Numbered from the stretch's first letter, positions 41,601 to 48,194 are shown. The stretch is 64,000 nucleotides of DNA from Limnoperna fortunei (GCA_944474755.1 OX104113.1:62392074-62456073), one strand, 5' to 3'. A program made the numbers and translations. The notes: a model not told the origin generated them from the letters alone.

Positions 41601-43677
41601 TCTATTGACGACATTAAATTATTTAAATTTGGAAATTTACACACTTACTTAAAGGTTTAAAAGAATTGACCTGAGTTAAACATAATACATACAGGTATGT
41701 TGGCTGAATAATCTTGAAGGATTTAGCAAATATTACCAAGATCAAATACTTACGGGGAGAGACAGGAATGCATTGAAGTAATCTAAAAACAAATCGTCAT
41801 AGGCAAGCAGATCTTCTAAATTCTCCCCTGTTATTTCCAGTGCTGAAAAATATAAAAGGGTCAAAATTTATTTTCTAAAAACTATGTTATAGATTCTTGC
41901 AGAAAACTCTGCTAAAAAATATACTATTTAAGGTATCCGACCCATAATTGAAGTCACCATTTAATTTTACTTTTAGACCAAGAAATGCAGCTTTATTTAA
42001 TCAATATATTACTAATTAATGATACCTGAATTAAATATATTGTTTTACTTTGAGTCAAAGTTAACAGTTTTAAGGAAAAAATGTTAGTTGCTCAAATAGT
42101 AGTTCCAATGTTGCCGAACATTACCGAGGTCTGCTCCATTGACAAACAATGGACATCCGGGACACCAAATATGATCACGTGGTCCATTATGGGTCGGATA
42201 CCTTAAAGATATACATGTCCTGATTTTTTTTTACCTTTTCTTGTATTCACATATGGCAATGGGGAAAATTATTTCCTGAAAATTCAACCAAATTTGAGAT
42301 TTCTAAAATGACAACATAATAATTGATTATTTAAGTGTTAGTTACATCTAGCAAGCAGTATTTTAGCTATATTCAGGTCAAGAAATTAAACAATAAAATC
42401 AAGTTAGGATGAAAATTTTGACATCCACTGAAAAAGTTCATGTTTGATGTATTGGGGAAGGATTAAAAATTTAGCCTATTGAGAAACAACAATGCATATG
42501 CTGGATCAAATTAGTTCCAGACTACAATGAAACTGTCTGTACGTCTGCAGTTATTTTAGATACTAGTATGGTGGCTTATACTTCATAGGCAATTAAAGTT
42601 GTAAGTTATACATGCATTAGTTAAATCCTAAACATGAAGATGGAATTTTTGGACTATAAGTTAAAAAAACTTCCTATAATTGGTTATTTAATAGCCTCGT
42701 CAAGGTGGCTTGGGGGGAGGGGGGGGGTTCAATCGTTAGTCATCTAGTGATCACAGATGTGTCAACACTGAGGTTGTGAGCTCTAGCTTGATTGCAGATC
42801 AGGATTGCCAATTTTTCTACAGAAGGTCTCCCCTCAATCCTTTTCCACAAAAAAAACATCAGGATATAGGTGAAAAATTGTTGCAAGTTGCATTAAACCG
42901 TATTCAAACAAACACCATAACCTTGTCCAAGGCATAATTGCAGCAAGATTGCCTGGAGTGGTAGAAATCATTTTACCTAACTGAACAGGTTAAACTAAAT
43001 ATATAAAAATATTGATTTTGTATTTAACATGTAATAGTCATGAAATAAAGTAAGAATTGATATGACAGCTAAGAACAAGACAAATTTATTCAAGTTGGTG
43101 AAATGGTCAGGATGGACTGTTTATTTTTATAATTATTTATTAAGGAAAAAGCAATATCCTCATTGTTTTGTTTGTTTGTTTTTTTTTATTTTTTTTTTGT
43201 TCCTTCAATTAACAGTATATTTTAAGGCTTAGAAACAGGTAGAAACTTGACGCTCTAGCTAGCATTTCAATCCTGTTTCGCGCCAGGTACAAATAACCTT
43301 TATATTTATATTTTCTGACAATGTACAAATATTTGTATTGTCCTGTAATGATAAAGAACATTTGATATTGAAAAAAAAACATAAATGAACATTTACAGTT
43401 AATTTATGGGTTGAACATTTTAGGGTATAATCTTGTGTTATTAGGATGTCACGAACAAATGTCATTTTCGACAATATTTTTGTGGAAAATGACAAGGTTA
43501 CGAGGAAAATGTATTGTATTCTAGTCGAATAAAGCTAAAAATTAACGTACCTTTATACCTGTATTGTACAGCAAATGTAATAATTGCAGGACAAAAAGAA
43601 CAATAAATAATCTTACCAATAAGATTGATAAAAACACACATAAATTCGTCAGATCCAATAGAAGAAGAATCGGTCAT
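8485..43677 (-). CDS. RGS22: RGS22-like regulator of G-protein signalling, whole gene model (27 coding exons)
   Basis: This is a spliced gene on the minus strand. Exons 1a to 27 are bounded by GT-AG sites and all 26 junctions keep frame, giving about 1332 residues; vertebrate RGS22 has about 1260. The N-terminus has an acidic stretch followed by DYFNAFLSLP, matching the RGS22 start. Four RGS-like helical modules can be placed at about residues 345-470, 550-681, 805-916 and 1070-1226. They are separated by charged, Lys/Glu-rich linkers. RGS proteins bind G-alpha subunits and usually speed GTP hydrolysis; mammalian RGS22 is reported as testis-enriched and binds G-alpha 12/13/11 (known for the family, not seen here). 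No signal peptide or membrane segment is visible. The product is probably cytosolic or ciliary/spermatogenic, by inference. The start is uncertain because seven first exons compete, and the 3' end may also vary. Identity is strong; exact exon ends are hand-read. Confidence 0.9.
9032..9177 (-). CDS. RGS22: RGS22 exon 26
   Basis: Encodes Y-Q-K-L-L-K-S-R-L-E-K-I-D, a coiled segment, then P-L-P-P-I-P-E-G and a hydrophobic end (S-L-A-E-G-V-K-W-R). Leaves at phase 0 through GTAAGT, so either exon 27 or the downstream phase-0 blocks could follow. Confidence 0.86.
9250..9480. repeat. Dispersed repeat fragment
   Basis: Contains the phrase CAGACAGACAGACAAACAAA followed by GGACGAACAAACTG. It resembles the ends seen near 11000, 20260 and 45905. 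Probably a decayed non-autonomous element inside an RGS22 intron. Confidence 0.45.
9906..10089 (-). CDS. RGS22: RGS22 exon 25, end of RGS module 4
   Basis: Begins I-D-I-S, continuing the conserved L-Q-I-D-I junction, then N-I-F-D-E-A-M-V-Q-V-Y and L-L-G-Y-W-A-G-F-R-K-T-F. These match the F-R-E-A-Q and F-W-P-Q-F-C-E-F-R-K-N-L landmarks of RGS22. Confidence 0.92.
10395..10480. repeat. 42-bp tandem duplication
   Basis: TTTCTCTGTACGTTTCAT with the following ACAGCCTATA block occurs twice, 42 bases apart. Confidence 0.8.
10790..11060. repeat. Dispersed repeat with GGACAGACAGACTGATCACT end
   Basis: Ends in a sequence type common to several degenerate elements in this window, followed by GGCGTCAACACC. 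Non-coding; within the intron between exons 24 and 25. Confidence 0.45.
11390..11488 (-). CDS. RGS22: RGS22 exon 24
   Basis: Thirty-three codons: L-L-R-R-K-V-Q-A-I-L-D-C-F-L-E-S-A-I-T-P-T-L-Q, closely parallel to the vertebrate I-I-N-C-F-I-N-S-S-I-P-P-A-L-Q helix of the last RGS module. Confidence 0.92.
12473..12661 (-). CDS. RGS22: RGS22 exon 23, start of RGS module 4
   Basis: Sixty-three codons. Contains D-E-F-N-K-A-L-K-Q-A-A-N-G-N-M-T-L-M-M-L and an F-F-F-Y-I-E-C-Q-K-F helix, aligning with vertebrate L-L-F-W-Q-E-V-Q-K-Y. The flanking intron holds the 48-bp minisatellite. Confidence 0.88.
13684..13838. mobile_element. Long hairpin element (foldback/MITE-like)
   Basis: About 72-bp arms (13684-13755 and 13768-13838) are inverted complements with few mismatches, including GATAGTTAA(A/G)TTATGGAA and GGATTATC. 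The loop is about 12 bases. Just beyond, TTTCTCTAATTTT near 13843 is inverted again near 14080 (AAAATTAGAGAAA), so a larger element up to about 14092 may surround it. Confidence 0.85.
14545..15795. repeat. 48-bp minisatellite, about 26 copies
   Basis: Unit of 48 bases, TATCTCCCCAGTACAATACA then GGAATTATACACCTATGG and TATTAGTGTT. Because 48 is divisible by three and the unit lacks stops in two plus-strand frames, both stay open for over 400 codons (a 16-residue repeat). Changes between copies are mostly amino-acid changing (GAA/GTA, TAT/CAT/GAT). This argues against coding. It lies in the intron between RGS22 exons 22 and 23. Confidence 0.95.
15848..15900 (-). mobile_element. SINE tail fragment
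   Basis: GGGGTTTAACACCACTTTCAG matches the complement of the SINE 3' end (CTGAAAGTGGCATTAAAC). Confidence 0.5.
16697..16780 (-). CDS. RGS22: RGS22 exon 22
   Basis: Twenty-eight codons, phase 0 to 0, encoding a Val/Lys/Arg-rich stretch ending R-R-V-V-K-K-S-K. The donor (GTAGCT) is weak, so regulated inclusion is possible. Confidence 0.78.
18000..18155. repeat. ~45-bp tandem repeat, three copies
   Basis: CACCAGCAGACGCCA with CTGCCACCATGTTATAAC recurs near 18022, 18066 and 18111. It sits about 45 bases into the intron after the exon 21 donor. Confidence 0.85.
18199..18450 (-). CDS. RGS22: RGS22 exon 21, Pro/Glu/Lys-rich linker
   Basis: Eighty-four codons, phase 0 to 0. Pro/Glu/Lys repeats (S-P-E-K-E-K-S-P-E-I-P-E-K-P) lead into W-K-F-V-Q-R-M-K-I-P, then an acidic end (E-E-S-D-E-D-D-V-W-G-E). 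Donor GTAACG. Probably a disordered linker between modules 3 and 4. Confidence 0.86.
19505..19627 (-). CDS. RGS22: RGS22 exon 20
   Basis: Forty-one codons, phase 0 at both ends. A helical segment (A-R-E-L-V-N-L-S-Q-A-E-L-T-L-R-L) runs into a basic end (W-K-K-G-R-K-G-K). As a symmetric exon it could be skipped without a frameshift. Confidence 0.86.
19858..20008 (-). CDS. RGS22: RGS22 exon 19, end of RGS module 3
   Basis: Lys-rich loop, then L-K-E-M-Q-H-Y-I-L-P-K-I-D-E-V-F-K-P-Y-L, the terminal helix of an RGS-like module. Phases 2 in, 0 out; donor GTAAGT. Confidence 0.88.
20080..20310. repeat. Dispersed repeat fragment
   Basis: Contains CAGGAAGTAAATAACGGACTGACC then CGGACAGACAGATGGACAAGG. 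The same two-part layout (gaagtaggtgagctaccgacc) occurs near 40920. Probably a decayed non-autonomous element. Confidence 0.45.
20445..20500 (-). mobile_element. SINE head fragment
   Basis: TTTAACTACCTAGCCACTGAGG is the complement of the SINE head CCACTTGGTTAAGG region. Confidence 0.55.
20690..20822 (+). mobile_element. LINE-like 3' tail with ATCA repeats
   Basis: CCAGTGGCAGTCAA ... CTCGTTCTCACCCTGAAAAC ... GGCGGACATTAAG ends in AATCAATCAATT. It is a diverged copy of the tail at 58030-58196. In bivalves such tails belong to non-LTR elements (established pattern; exact family not named). Confidence 0.65.
20829..20984 (-). CDS. RGS22: RGS22 exon 18, RGS module 3 core
   Basis: Encodes I-M-K-A-F-K-K-H-L-Q-D-T, then H-F-F-M-I-Q-L-F-N-D-V-E-K-Y. 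The usual Trp of the F-W helix is replaced here, so this module is more divergent than 1 and 2. Confidence 0.88.
21398..21489 (-). CDS. RGS22: RGS22 exon 17, acidic linker into RGS module 3
   Basis: Begins with a Glu/Asp/Gly-rich run (K-E-D-G-E-E-D-G-E-G-D). It ends P-P-P-P-F-A-E-L-V-D-N-R, matching the vertebrate F-S-D-L-L-N-N-K entry into the next RGS module. Confidence 0.87.
21707..21899 (-). CDS. RGS22: RGS22 exon 16, basic coiled linker
   Basis: A highly charged helix-forming stretch with many Arg/Lys/Glu (R-L-R-R-K-D-M-E-R-E-R-R-K). It probably forms a coiled coil or long single helix between modules 2 and 3. Acceptor GTGATAG, donor GTACGT. Confidence 0.88.
21960..25320. other. Large intron (RGS22 intron 15)
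   Basis: AT-rich, without recognised repeats beyond simple runs. Two short splice-bounded frames at 24339-24368 and 24503-24541 were considered and not used, since exons 15 and 16 already join in frame. Confidence 0.6.
25328..25438 (-). CDS. RGS22: RGS22 exon 15
   Basis: Carries the I-S-R-P-D-P-W motif, equivalent to vertebrate L-L-E-P-W-T-K. Two donors lie close together. The downstream one (AAAAG^GTAATA) is chosen because only it restores frame with exon 16; the upstream GTAAAA would leave phase 0. Confidence 0.85.
25645..25712. repeat. 24-bp tandem repeat, three copies
   Basis: ATTGAAAAACAATTCCATCA recurs three times with minor change. Confidence 0.85.
25828..25987 (-). CDS. RGS22: RGS22 exon 14, end of RGS module 2
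   Basis: Encodes A-S-I-F-N-N-A-K-Q-Y-A-M-N-R-L, the I-F-x-x-A-Q-x-Y helix typical of RGS domains, then W-I-R-Y-L-K-E-D-L. Phases 1 in and 2 out. Confidence 0.9.
26101..26258 (-). CDS. RGS22: RGS22 exon 13, RGS module 2 core
   Basis: Contains M-L-L-F-W-Q-S-V-T-E-Y, the central F-W helix of an RGS fold, then R-L-L-R-L-C-H-A-W-T-I-Y. Donor GTAAGT, phase 1 out. Confidence 0.9.
26478..26702 (-). mobile_element. tRNA-derived SINE copy, diverged
   Basis: Complement orientation: GTTTGAATGGTGTTTAATG tail at left, ACCTAAACCACTTGGACACAG head at right. Confidence 0.8.
27161..27238 (-). CDS. RGS22: RGS22 exon 12, start of RGS module 2
   Basis: Encodes R-F-G-L-D-R-F-Q-I-A-L-A-S-D followed by G-G-P-F-Q-H-F-L-E, the first helices of RGS module 2. 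Short (78 nt) and framed by phase-2 junctions. Confidence 0.87.
28088..28343 (+). mobile_element. tRNA-derived SINE, full-length copy with target duplication
   Basis: The head resembles a tRNA: A box TGGCCAAGTGGTTAAAG and B box GGTTCGATTCTC. The body follows, then a (CAAA)n tail. The 10-base flank AAGACCATTA is repeated exactly at 28078-28087 and 28344-28353, marking the target-site duplication. This is the reference copy for the family here. Transcribed by RNA polymerase III from the internal boxes if active (known for tRNA SINEs). Confidence 0.92.
29230..29466 (-). CDS. RGS22: RGS22 exon 11, inter-module linker
   Basis: Linker between modules 1 and 2. It has F-M-P-F-F-P-S-I-S, resembling the vertebrate P-F-P-Q-M-A-T-L-L-P segment, then a low-complexity Pro/Ser end. 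Uses a GTGAGG donor. Confidence 0.88.
29937..30122 (-). CDS. RGS22: RGS22 exon 10, end of RGS module 1
   Basis: Completes RGS module 1: F-I-R-T-Q-Y-D-V-L-R-R-L-R followed by A-Y-W-V-P-R-Y, equivalent to the vertebrate L-Y-W-A-P-R-F landmark. Acceptor TTTTACAG, donor GTAAAT. Confidence 0.9.
30235..30488 (-). mobile_element. tRNA-derived SINE copy
   Basis: GTTTGTTTGAATGATATGTTTAATG at left, TTAACCACTCGGCCACCGAG at right; near full length, in the intron after RGS22 exon 9. Confidence 0.88.
30786..30934 (-). CDS. RGS22: RGS22 exon 9, RGS module 1 core
   Basis: Contains the RGS signature G-F-K-D-F-L then L-L-N-F-W-V-D-C-E-Y-Y, corresponding to the F-x-x-F-L ... L-x-F-W-x-x-x-E-x-Y pattern of RGS helices. 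Leaves through a GTACT donor at phase 2. The open frame continues into the intron but has no RGS similarity there. Confidence 0.92.
31345..31500 (-). mobile_element. tRNA-derived SINE copy, head missing
   Basis: Contains CAGCAATTTTTAGCTATATCATAG and GGGAGGAAGCC, then a decayed TGTCAATTA segment. Confidence 0.65.
31943..32165 (-). CDS. RGS22: RGS22 exon 8, start of RGS module 1
   Basis: Seventy-four codons. It carries an aromatic/acidic motif (G-D-F-D-F-L-F-G-E-E-E) and ends with the helix S-L-Q-Q-L-K-E-Q-I-L-G, where the first RGS module begins. The acceptor (ATCAAG) is a weak pyrimidine tract but is the only one that keeps frame. Confidence 0.85.
32815..33690. repeat. 38-bp minisatellite, about 23 copies
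   Basis: Unit GCTGGGACAGAGTGTAGGTA then TTTAGTTGTATTCTAACA. Copies differ at a few recurring sites (ATTTAG/ATTAAG, TAACAGC/TAACAGT). It is in the intron between RGS22 exons 7 and 8. Confidence 0.95.
33695..33745 (+). mobile_element. SINE head fragment beside the 38-bp array
   Basis: CATTGATCAACTTTGAGGTTGTGAGTTTGAACCCTG retains the part around the B box. It abuts the minisatellite directly. Confidence 0.5.
33794..33869 (-). CDS. RGS22: RGS22 exon 7
   Basis: Encodes a predicted helix (D-D-V-K-K-L-Q-S-K-A-K-R-Y then E-A-E-E-A-F). It lies just after the 38-bp minisatellite on the plus-strand map. Strong GTAAGT donor. Confidence 0.85.
34142..34194 (-). CDS. RGS22: RGS22 exon 6
   Basis: A small 53-nt exon encoding a charged stretch (P-K-S-E-K-E-G-K-A-S-V-K-F). 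It uses the less usual donor GTTAGT. Its inclusion is required to keep frame between exons 5 and 7. Confidence 0.78.
35071..35167 (-). CDS. RGS22: RGS22 exon 5
   Basis: A Thr/Ser segment followed by a basic cluster (S-Q-R-R-K-K-P-L-K). Acceptor TTTCCAG and donor GTAAGT. Phases 1 and 2 match both neighbours. Confidence 0.85.
35614..35900 (-). CDS. RGS22: RGS22 exon 4, Ser/Asp-rich linker
   Basis: Starts with the F-R-E-F-K-L-C-K-L-L helix, equivalent to the vertebrate F-E-Y-R-L-A-K-L segment. It then runs into a Ser/Arg/Tyr linker with an acidic patch (H-D-E-I-D-D-D-D-M) and a Tyr/Arg-rich tail. It holds 95 full codons and leaves at phase 1 through a GTAAGG donor. The linker is probably disordered and may be phosphorylated (inference). 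Confidence 0.88.
36294..36560 (-). mobile_element. tRNA-derived SINE, near full-length
   Basis: GTTTGTTTGTTTGAATGATG at left to CCTTAACCACTGGGCCACAGAGG at right. Flanks GACTAATAAATG and GACTAACAAATG differ at one base and look like the target-site duplication. Confidence 0.9.
37224..37414 (-). CDS. RGS22: RGS22 exon 3
   Basis: Begins V-F-P-Q-R-L-T-Y-N and ends with the EERERLLEWARTERLPLFLR helix. This parallels the vertebrate W-I-K-K-E-R-L-P-A-F-L segment. The middle is Ser/Gly-rich and may be disordered. Phase 0 in, phase 2 out. Confidence 0.88.
37455..37625 (-). mobile_element. tRNA-derived SINE copy, head missing
   Basis: TTTGAATGTTGTTTAGCGCCAC at left, then the GGGGGAGGAAG body. It stops before the tRNA-like head. 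It begins about 45 bases upstream of the exon 3 acceptor. Confidence 0.8.
38428..38690 (-). mobile_element. tRNA-derived SINE, near full-length
   Basis: Complete from GTTTGTTTGTTTGAATGG to CCACTCGGCCACCGAGGCCCC, flanked by similar TCTTATT(T)AA(A)GAGA sequences that suggest a target-site duplication. Confidence 0.9.
38700..40480. other. Intron 2 interior, no gene seen
   Basis: AT-rich with a T/C-rich stretch near 39330-39380. Short frames only; no splice-bounded coding block recognised. Confidence 0.55.
40497..40737. repeat. ~125-bp tandem duplication
   Basis: The block CACATTAAAGGTGGCCTTTAACA with GGTACAATAAA and CCCTTGCAAT occurs twice, with the second copy about 125 bases on. The core AAAGGTGGCCTTT is itself a palindrome. 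Confidence 0.85.
40905..41290. repeat. Dispersed repeat remnant
   Basis: Contains GTAGGTGAGCTACCGACC and GCTCACCTGCCC, the GAGCTA/CTCACCTG signature also at both ends of the 44.5-46.0 kb element, plus a poly-C run. Probably related. Confidence 0.5.
41754..41842 (-). CDS. RGS22: RGS22 exon 2, conserved N-terminal motif
   Basis: Acceptor TTTTTCAG, donor GTAAGT; enters at phase 1, leaves at phase 0. It encodes the acidic N-terminal motif E-N-L-E-D-L-L-A-Y-D-D followed by DYFNAFLSLP, the best fingerprint of RGS22 orthologues. This is the first exon shared by all candidate starts. Confidence 0.9.
41928..42206. mobile_element. TTAA-bounded inverted-repeat element (piggyBac-like MITE)
   Basis: The ends are perfect 21-base inverted repeats, TTAAGGTATCCGACCCATAA(T) at 41928-41948 and its complement at 42186-42206, both including TTAA. 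A 279-bp non-coding core lies between. TTAA target use is typical of piggyBac transposons (known). It sits just upstream of RGS22 exon 2, in the first intron. Confidence 0.88.
42700..42910 (+). mobile_element. tRNA-derived SINE copy, diverged
   Basis: CAACACTGAGGTTGTGAGCTCTAGC (B box decayed) through to AAAAATTGTTGCAAGTTGCATTAAAC and CAAACAAAC. Confidence 0.7.
43617..43677 (-). CDS. RGS22: RGS22 candidate first exon 1a (proximal)
   Basis: An ATG opens 20 codons (begins MTDSSSIGSDEFM) and stops at a strong GTAAGA donor after one base of the next codon. That is the phase exon 2 requires. It is the candidate nearest to exon 2 (1.8 kb away) and I used it as the default start. Acidic and Ser-rich like other RGS22 N-termini. 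Confidence 0.6.
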
Positions 43678-44504
43678 ACTTTCACTTAAAAACTGTGCTT
43701 GGATTACTTTTCAAATATAATTTGACTATAATATAATTAATTAAATATGTATCATTTACTATTTAGCAGCAATTTGTTAGAATTTCTAGAAGTCCCTGAT
43801 AACCTGGAGGAGATTTCAATAATAACTTGGCACAAGAATAAAGCTTTATCAAAAGTTATCTTGATGCTTTTACTTAGAATTGACACTTTAAAAAATCTTG
43901 ACGTGATAAAATTTACAAGTCTGTATGGTGTCAATTAGACTTTCTAAATCTAACTAGGGTAACCATGAAATCTGTGAGTACATAAAATGTAAGTAATCTG
44001 GGTTATTTTTAGGTTTTTTGTCAAATACTGAAAGAACAGTGTGGGGATAATAATATATCCTGTAATACTAGAAGGTGTATATCATTTCCAAATTTTTAAA
44101 AATACAACTACATGTATATGTTAATGTCAAACAAGACATATATTGTAAAACGAAGTACATATACATGTATACATTAAAAATCCAAAACAAGGAAGAAAAT
44201 ATAACTTTAAAAAGGTGTTCTTTATGTTTTAAGGTAAACGACACAGTAAGCTTCAAATTCCTTTATATAAGTTTGAAAAGAATGGCTTTTGTAGGCATTT
44301 ACTAGTTTTAAATCACATTATGGTACCGTTTGTTCAGGAAAATAATCTGTACACCGTATGGGTATAATCAGGACATTGACACAGGGTCTTGATCTTAATG
44401 TCAATTATATAAATACCAGTAGAGAGAAAAAAAATACCCCTCACCCAGGGACAGTAAAACGAGTTGATTTATAGATTCGTGCCTCTTCTAAACTAGAGGC
44501 TCCC

Positions 44505-45972
44505 AGGAGCCTGTATCGCTCACCTGAACCTGAAACCAAACAACCCTTTTTTATATAGAAATTCGTTCCTATAAGGAATTGACCAACACTTCTGCAAATG
44601 TCATTAATTTTGACCTTTTAAGGGAAATAACTCTTGTAAGGAGGAGCTTTTGATGCTTAGGAGAGAGGTTCACTTGAAATTTGCTGTACCTGTTATACTT
44701 TTTTAACTATCAGCCAAAAACTCCCTTGACCCCCCCCCCTTTATATTTTAAGCCAACGTAGCTATGTAGGTAGTCAGCTGTAATGATTTGCATAATTTTG
44801 GAAGAGGACATCCTATAGATGATGTGTGCAATGTTTCAAAGCAGTCCTTTCATTAGTCAGAGGCGAATATTTTTTAAAATCAATTAAAATTCTTTAAAAA
44901 AAATGTTCTAAGAGAATAATTCCTAAACGGTTAATCAGAAAATCTTGACCCTAAAGTCATTTTTGTAGCCCTCATAGAGTAAAACAATTAAGCAATGCTA
45001 ACTTTTTCTCCAATTCTAAAAATTTTCAAGATTTTGTGGCAAAATTGGCAAAAATAATCAATTTCAACAATTAAAGGGCAATAACTCCTACAAGGAGTCA
45101 TCATACTACTTCAACACAATGGAGTGTTTTGTAGAGCTTTTGCTTTTGATGATGATGAAGGCTGGTCTCTTCAGTTTTCCTGTATCTGTCATACTTATCG
45201 AACTATAAGCCAAAAACTGTATTTTGACACCCCCCCCCCCCCCGTTCTATTTTTAGCCATGGCAGCCATGTTGGTTAATCTGTGGCCATGGTTTGTGCCA
45301 ACTTGGTTGAAGACATTTGACGGATAGGGTTGAAGACATTTGACGGATAATGTGTACAAAGTTTCAAAGCAGTACTTTCAGTGGTTTCAGAGGAGAAGAT
45401 TTTTAAAAATCAATTAAAACCGATTAAAAAAACAGTTCAAGTAGAATAACTCTTAAACGGTTTATCAGACAATCTTGACCCTAAGACATTTTTGTAGCTC
45501 TCATAGAGCAGAACAATTAAACAATGCTAACTTTTTCTCTAGTTCTAATAATTTTCAAGATTTTGAGGCAAAAATGGCAAAAATCATCAATTTCGACAAT
45601 TAAAGGGCAATAACTCCTACAAGGAGTCGTCATACGACTTTGACCCAATAGAGTGTTTTGTAGAGCTTTTGATGTTGAAGAAGGAATGTATCTTGGGTTT
45701 TCCTGTATCTGTAATACTTTTTGAACTATAAGCCAAAAACTGTATTTTGACCCCCCTGTTCTATTTTTAGCCATGGCGACCATGTTTTTTTACGAATCAA
45801 AAATCCAAACAATAGTTTGGTAAAGGACATGCTAAACAACAACCATACCAAGTTTGGTTGCATTCTGTCAAGTGGTTTCAGAGAAGAAGATTTTTGAAAA
45901 GTTGAACGAACAGACGACGGATGACGGACGCCAATAGCTCACATGACCCTTCTGGTCAGGTGAGCTAAAAAC
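44505..45972. mobile_element. Non-autonomous element with internal triplication
   Basis: The left end has GAGGCTCCCAGGAGCC and CGCTCACCTGA; the right end has GGTCAGGTGAGCTAA, inverted to the left. The interior holds three diverged copies of a block about 500 bp long, each with a GGGCAATAACTCCTACAAGGAG-type phrase (near 44625, 45070, 45607), a CTATAAGCCAAAAAC phrase and a poly-C run. No coding capacity seen. It lies upstream of exon 1a, between first-exon candidates. Confidence 0.75.
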
Positions 45973-45979
45973 CCAGCGG

Positions 45980-47400
45980 TTGATGTTTTACATACTCCTG
46001 ACACAAAACCATCCAAGTTCTCAGTAGTTTTTTTTATTTATATAATCAACATTTAATCAAGCCCTATTCAAAGTGCATAAATGGCAAACATTTACCAATT
46101 AATAATTTGTAAAAGAATAATTATTGATGAAAAAGTGTTATTTGACTGGACAAAAACTTTTTAAATTTTTACGTTCATGTGGACATGACCACCATATTGA
46201 TTTTTGTGTATTGGCTTTGACAAGTGCTGTGTGCATATTAATATGCCTTTCATTGTCATTGTAAAAAAATGGTTCAAACTTTTAAAATGTTTCAGTTTGT
46301 CTTTACTTGTCATATTTATCTATTATGAATGACTCTTGACTCTACTTTTTTATTTATTTTTTTCTAGTAAGTTGTACAAAAATATAAAATGAGAGCCATT
46401 CCTTAAATAAATTGATAGACCAATCTATTTATCAATCAGGATCTCAGGAACACTGTTTTACAATTTAAACAGCGGTTTTAAAAATATGTTGATACAGGGA
46501 CATTAATAGCAGACATAAATGTATGTTATAATTGATTGGTAAAAGACAATAAAAAGCCATACTCTGGAGGACTTTTTGGTACGCCAGGATTGGGCATTCT
46601 TTGGAGTGAGAATTTGGGATTTGGTCAAAATTTGATCAGGAATTCAGGATTAACACAGAAGCAAGATCAGGGAAAGAGTATATCTTTCAACAGGAAATCA
46701 GGATATAAAGTTATAGGGATTAATTTTTACTGTTTAATATAAATGTCAAATCTAAAACTGCTATGCAGGGATTCTGAACACCAGGGAATATCATATAATC
46801 ACAGTTTACAAGTCCAGTGACAGTAAAATCTGGATTTTATGTCACAGTCATCCAGAAAATGTGCTTTATTACTACCTACCTACCCATGTTCCCAGCTCAA
46901 TAGTAGCACACTTGCCAACATATTTTTGTTAGAATTCCTGACAATTTTGCCAAGGGGTATAGGGACCACTATCAAAGTCCCCAGTGGATCCTAGGAAAAG
47001 CCTTGGAGGGGGCTGAGGGGGCAAAGACCCCAGGTCAAAAACGATTTTAAAGTATTTCTATGGTATTAGAGAGGGTCTCCAGGGTTTTTTGAGCTGACAT
47101 ACGCATGTTTTTTGTTTATGCATGATTAGAAACGCTGTTTTAATACAAATTTTATACCTGTAATTATTCCAGGAAAAAAAAGAAATCCAGGAGATTCCAA
47201 CAACCTACCCGGTAGCCATGACACGGGTAACAAATTCAGGATGTTCAGGGCAAAATCCGGAGCATGGGCATGTATGTAGTAGGGGAACAGCAAACAGATA
47301 TATTAAAAATTATGGCCCAAGTGTCATTTAGGCCGATTCCATTTCCTGGAACTCTTATTTTTCTACATCAGCAAAATTGTCTTCATACAAGTTTCACAGA
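45980..47400. other. Non-coding interval between first-exon candidates
   Basis: Repetitive-looking (CAGGATTxxGGxA phrases near 46580-46700) but no defined element or coding exon recognised. Confidence 0.45.
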
Positions 47401-47421
47401 GCGTACTTAAAACATTTCTTA

Positions 47422-47528
47422 AGTCCGAGAAACCTCTGCCGTCCAACAGGGACAGATACTAATAGTATAATTAGTATAGACTGTCCCTGCGTCCAACAAG
47501 GGTTGTACAGCAGAGGATTCTCGGACTA
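47422..47528. mobile_element. 107-bp palindromic MITE with 11-bp target duplication
   Basis: AGTCCGAGAAACCTCTGC at left is inverted at right (GCAGAGGATTCTCGGACT), with an inner palindrome around ATAGTATAATTAGTAT and GGGACAG/CTGTCCC. AACATTTCTTA flanks both sides (47411-47421 and 47528-47538 region), a long target duplication of the size Mutator-like elements make. Confidence 0.8.
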
Positions 47529-48194
47529 ACATTTCTTATGCAATAAATATGTAACTGTGCGTATTTTAAAAGAATATATCAAATATATCTTTTGTTCTTT
47601 GTGTTTGTGACGAGCTTTGATTCAAAATAAAATGCATACTTTGTTTTGCATGTGGAATAATAAACCGGAAATCACTTTTATAAGTTGCTGAAAGTTGATC
47701 GGACGCGGACCGCAAAAATTTTGGTATTGGATATAATGTCTCGGCATTATTAGAGACATAATTACATGTCTCTGGCATTATATATACTATTACCAATCCG
47801 ACTAAGGCAACCTACACAGTGGAGAAGACCTTTTTGCAATTTTAGAGCATTATTTTTTTTAAGGTTCCCTATCAATGAATTGAATTGATAATCCCTTAGT
47901 GCCTCAACTGGACTGGAAATACCCTAGAAACCCGTATTATATACCAGTCCACCAGCAGAGGCAGCGACCCAGTGCAAAGACACCGTCTTCATAAGATTTG
48001 CCGGATTACTGACTCATCGGAAGCACTAGAACAAACAAAAACAATATCGAGAGGCTATGAAAATGAAAGATGTTAAATAGTTACATCACAAAAATTCCAA
48101 ACGTTTTGGCAAATCAAACCAAGGCCATCATCAGTTCAGTTTATTGCGGTATTGTGGATTTTCTCCCGACATATCTATATAACTCACTCTAGCC

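Noticed and set aside
45124..45783. Frames in both strands around 45.1-45.8 kb as genes
   Set aside because: They fall in the internally triplicated element and depend on poly-C runs; no domain is recognisable.
47205..47219. An eighth first exon (M-A-T then a GTAGG donor, phase 1)
   Set aside because: Only three codons; too short to separate from chance, though the phase also fits.
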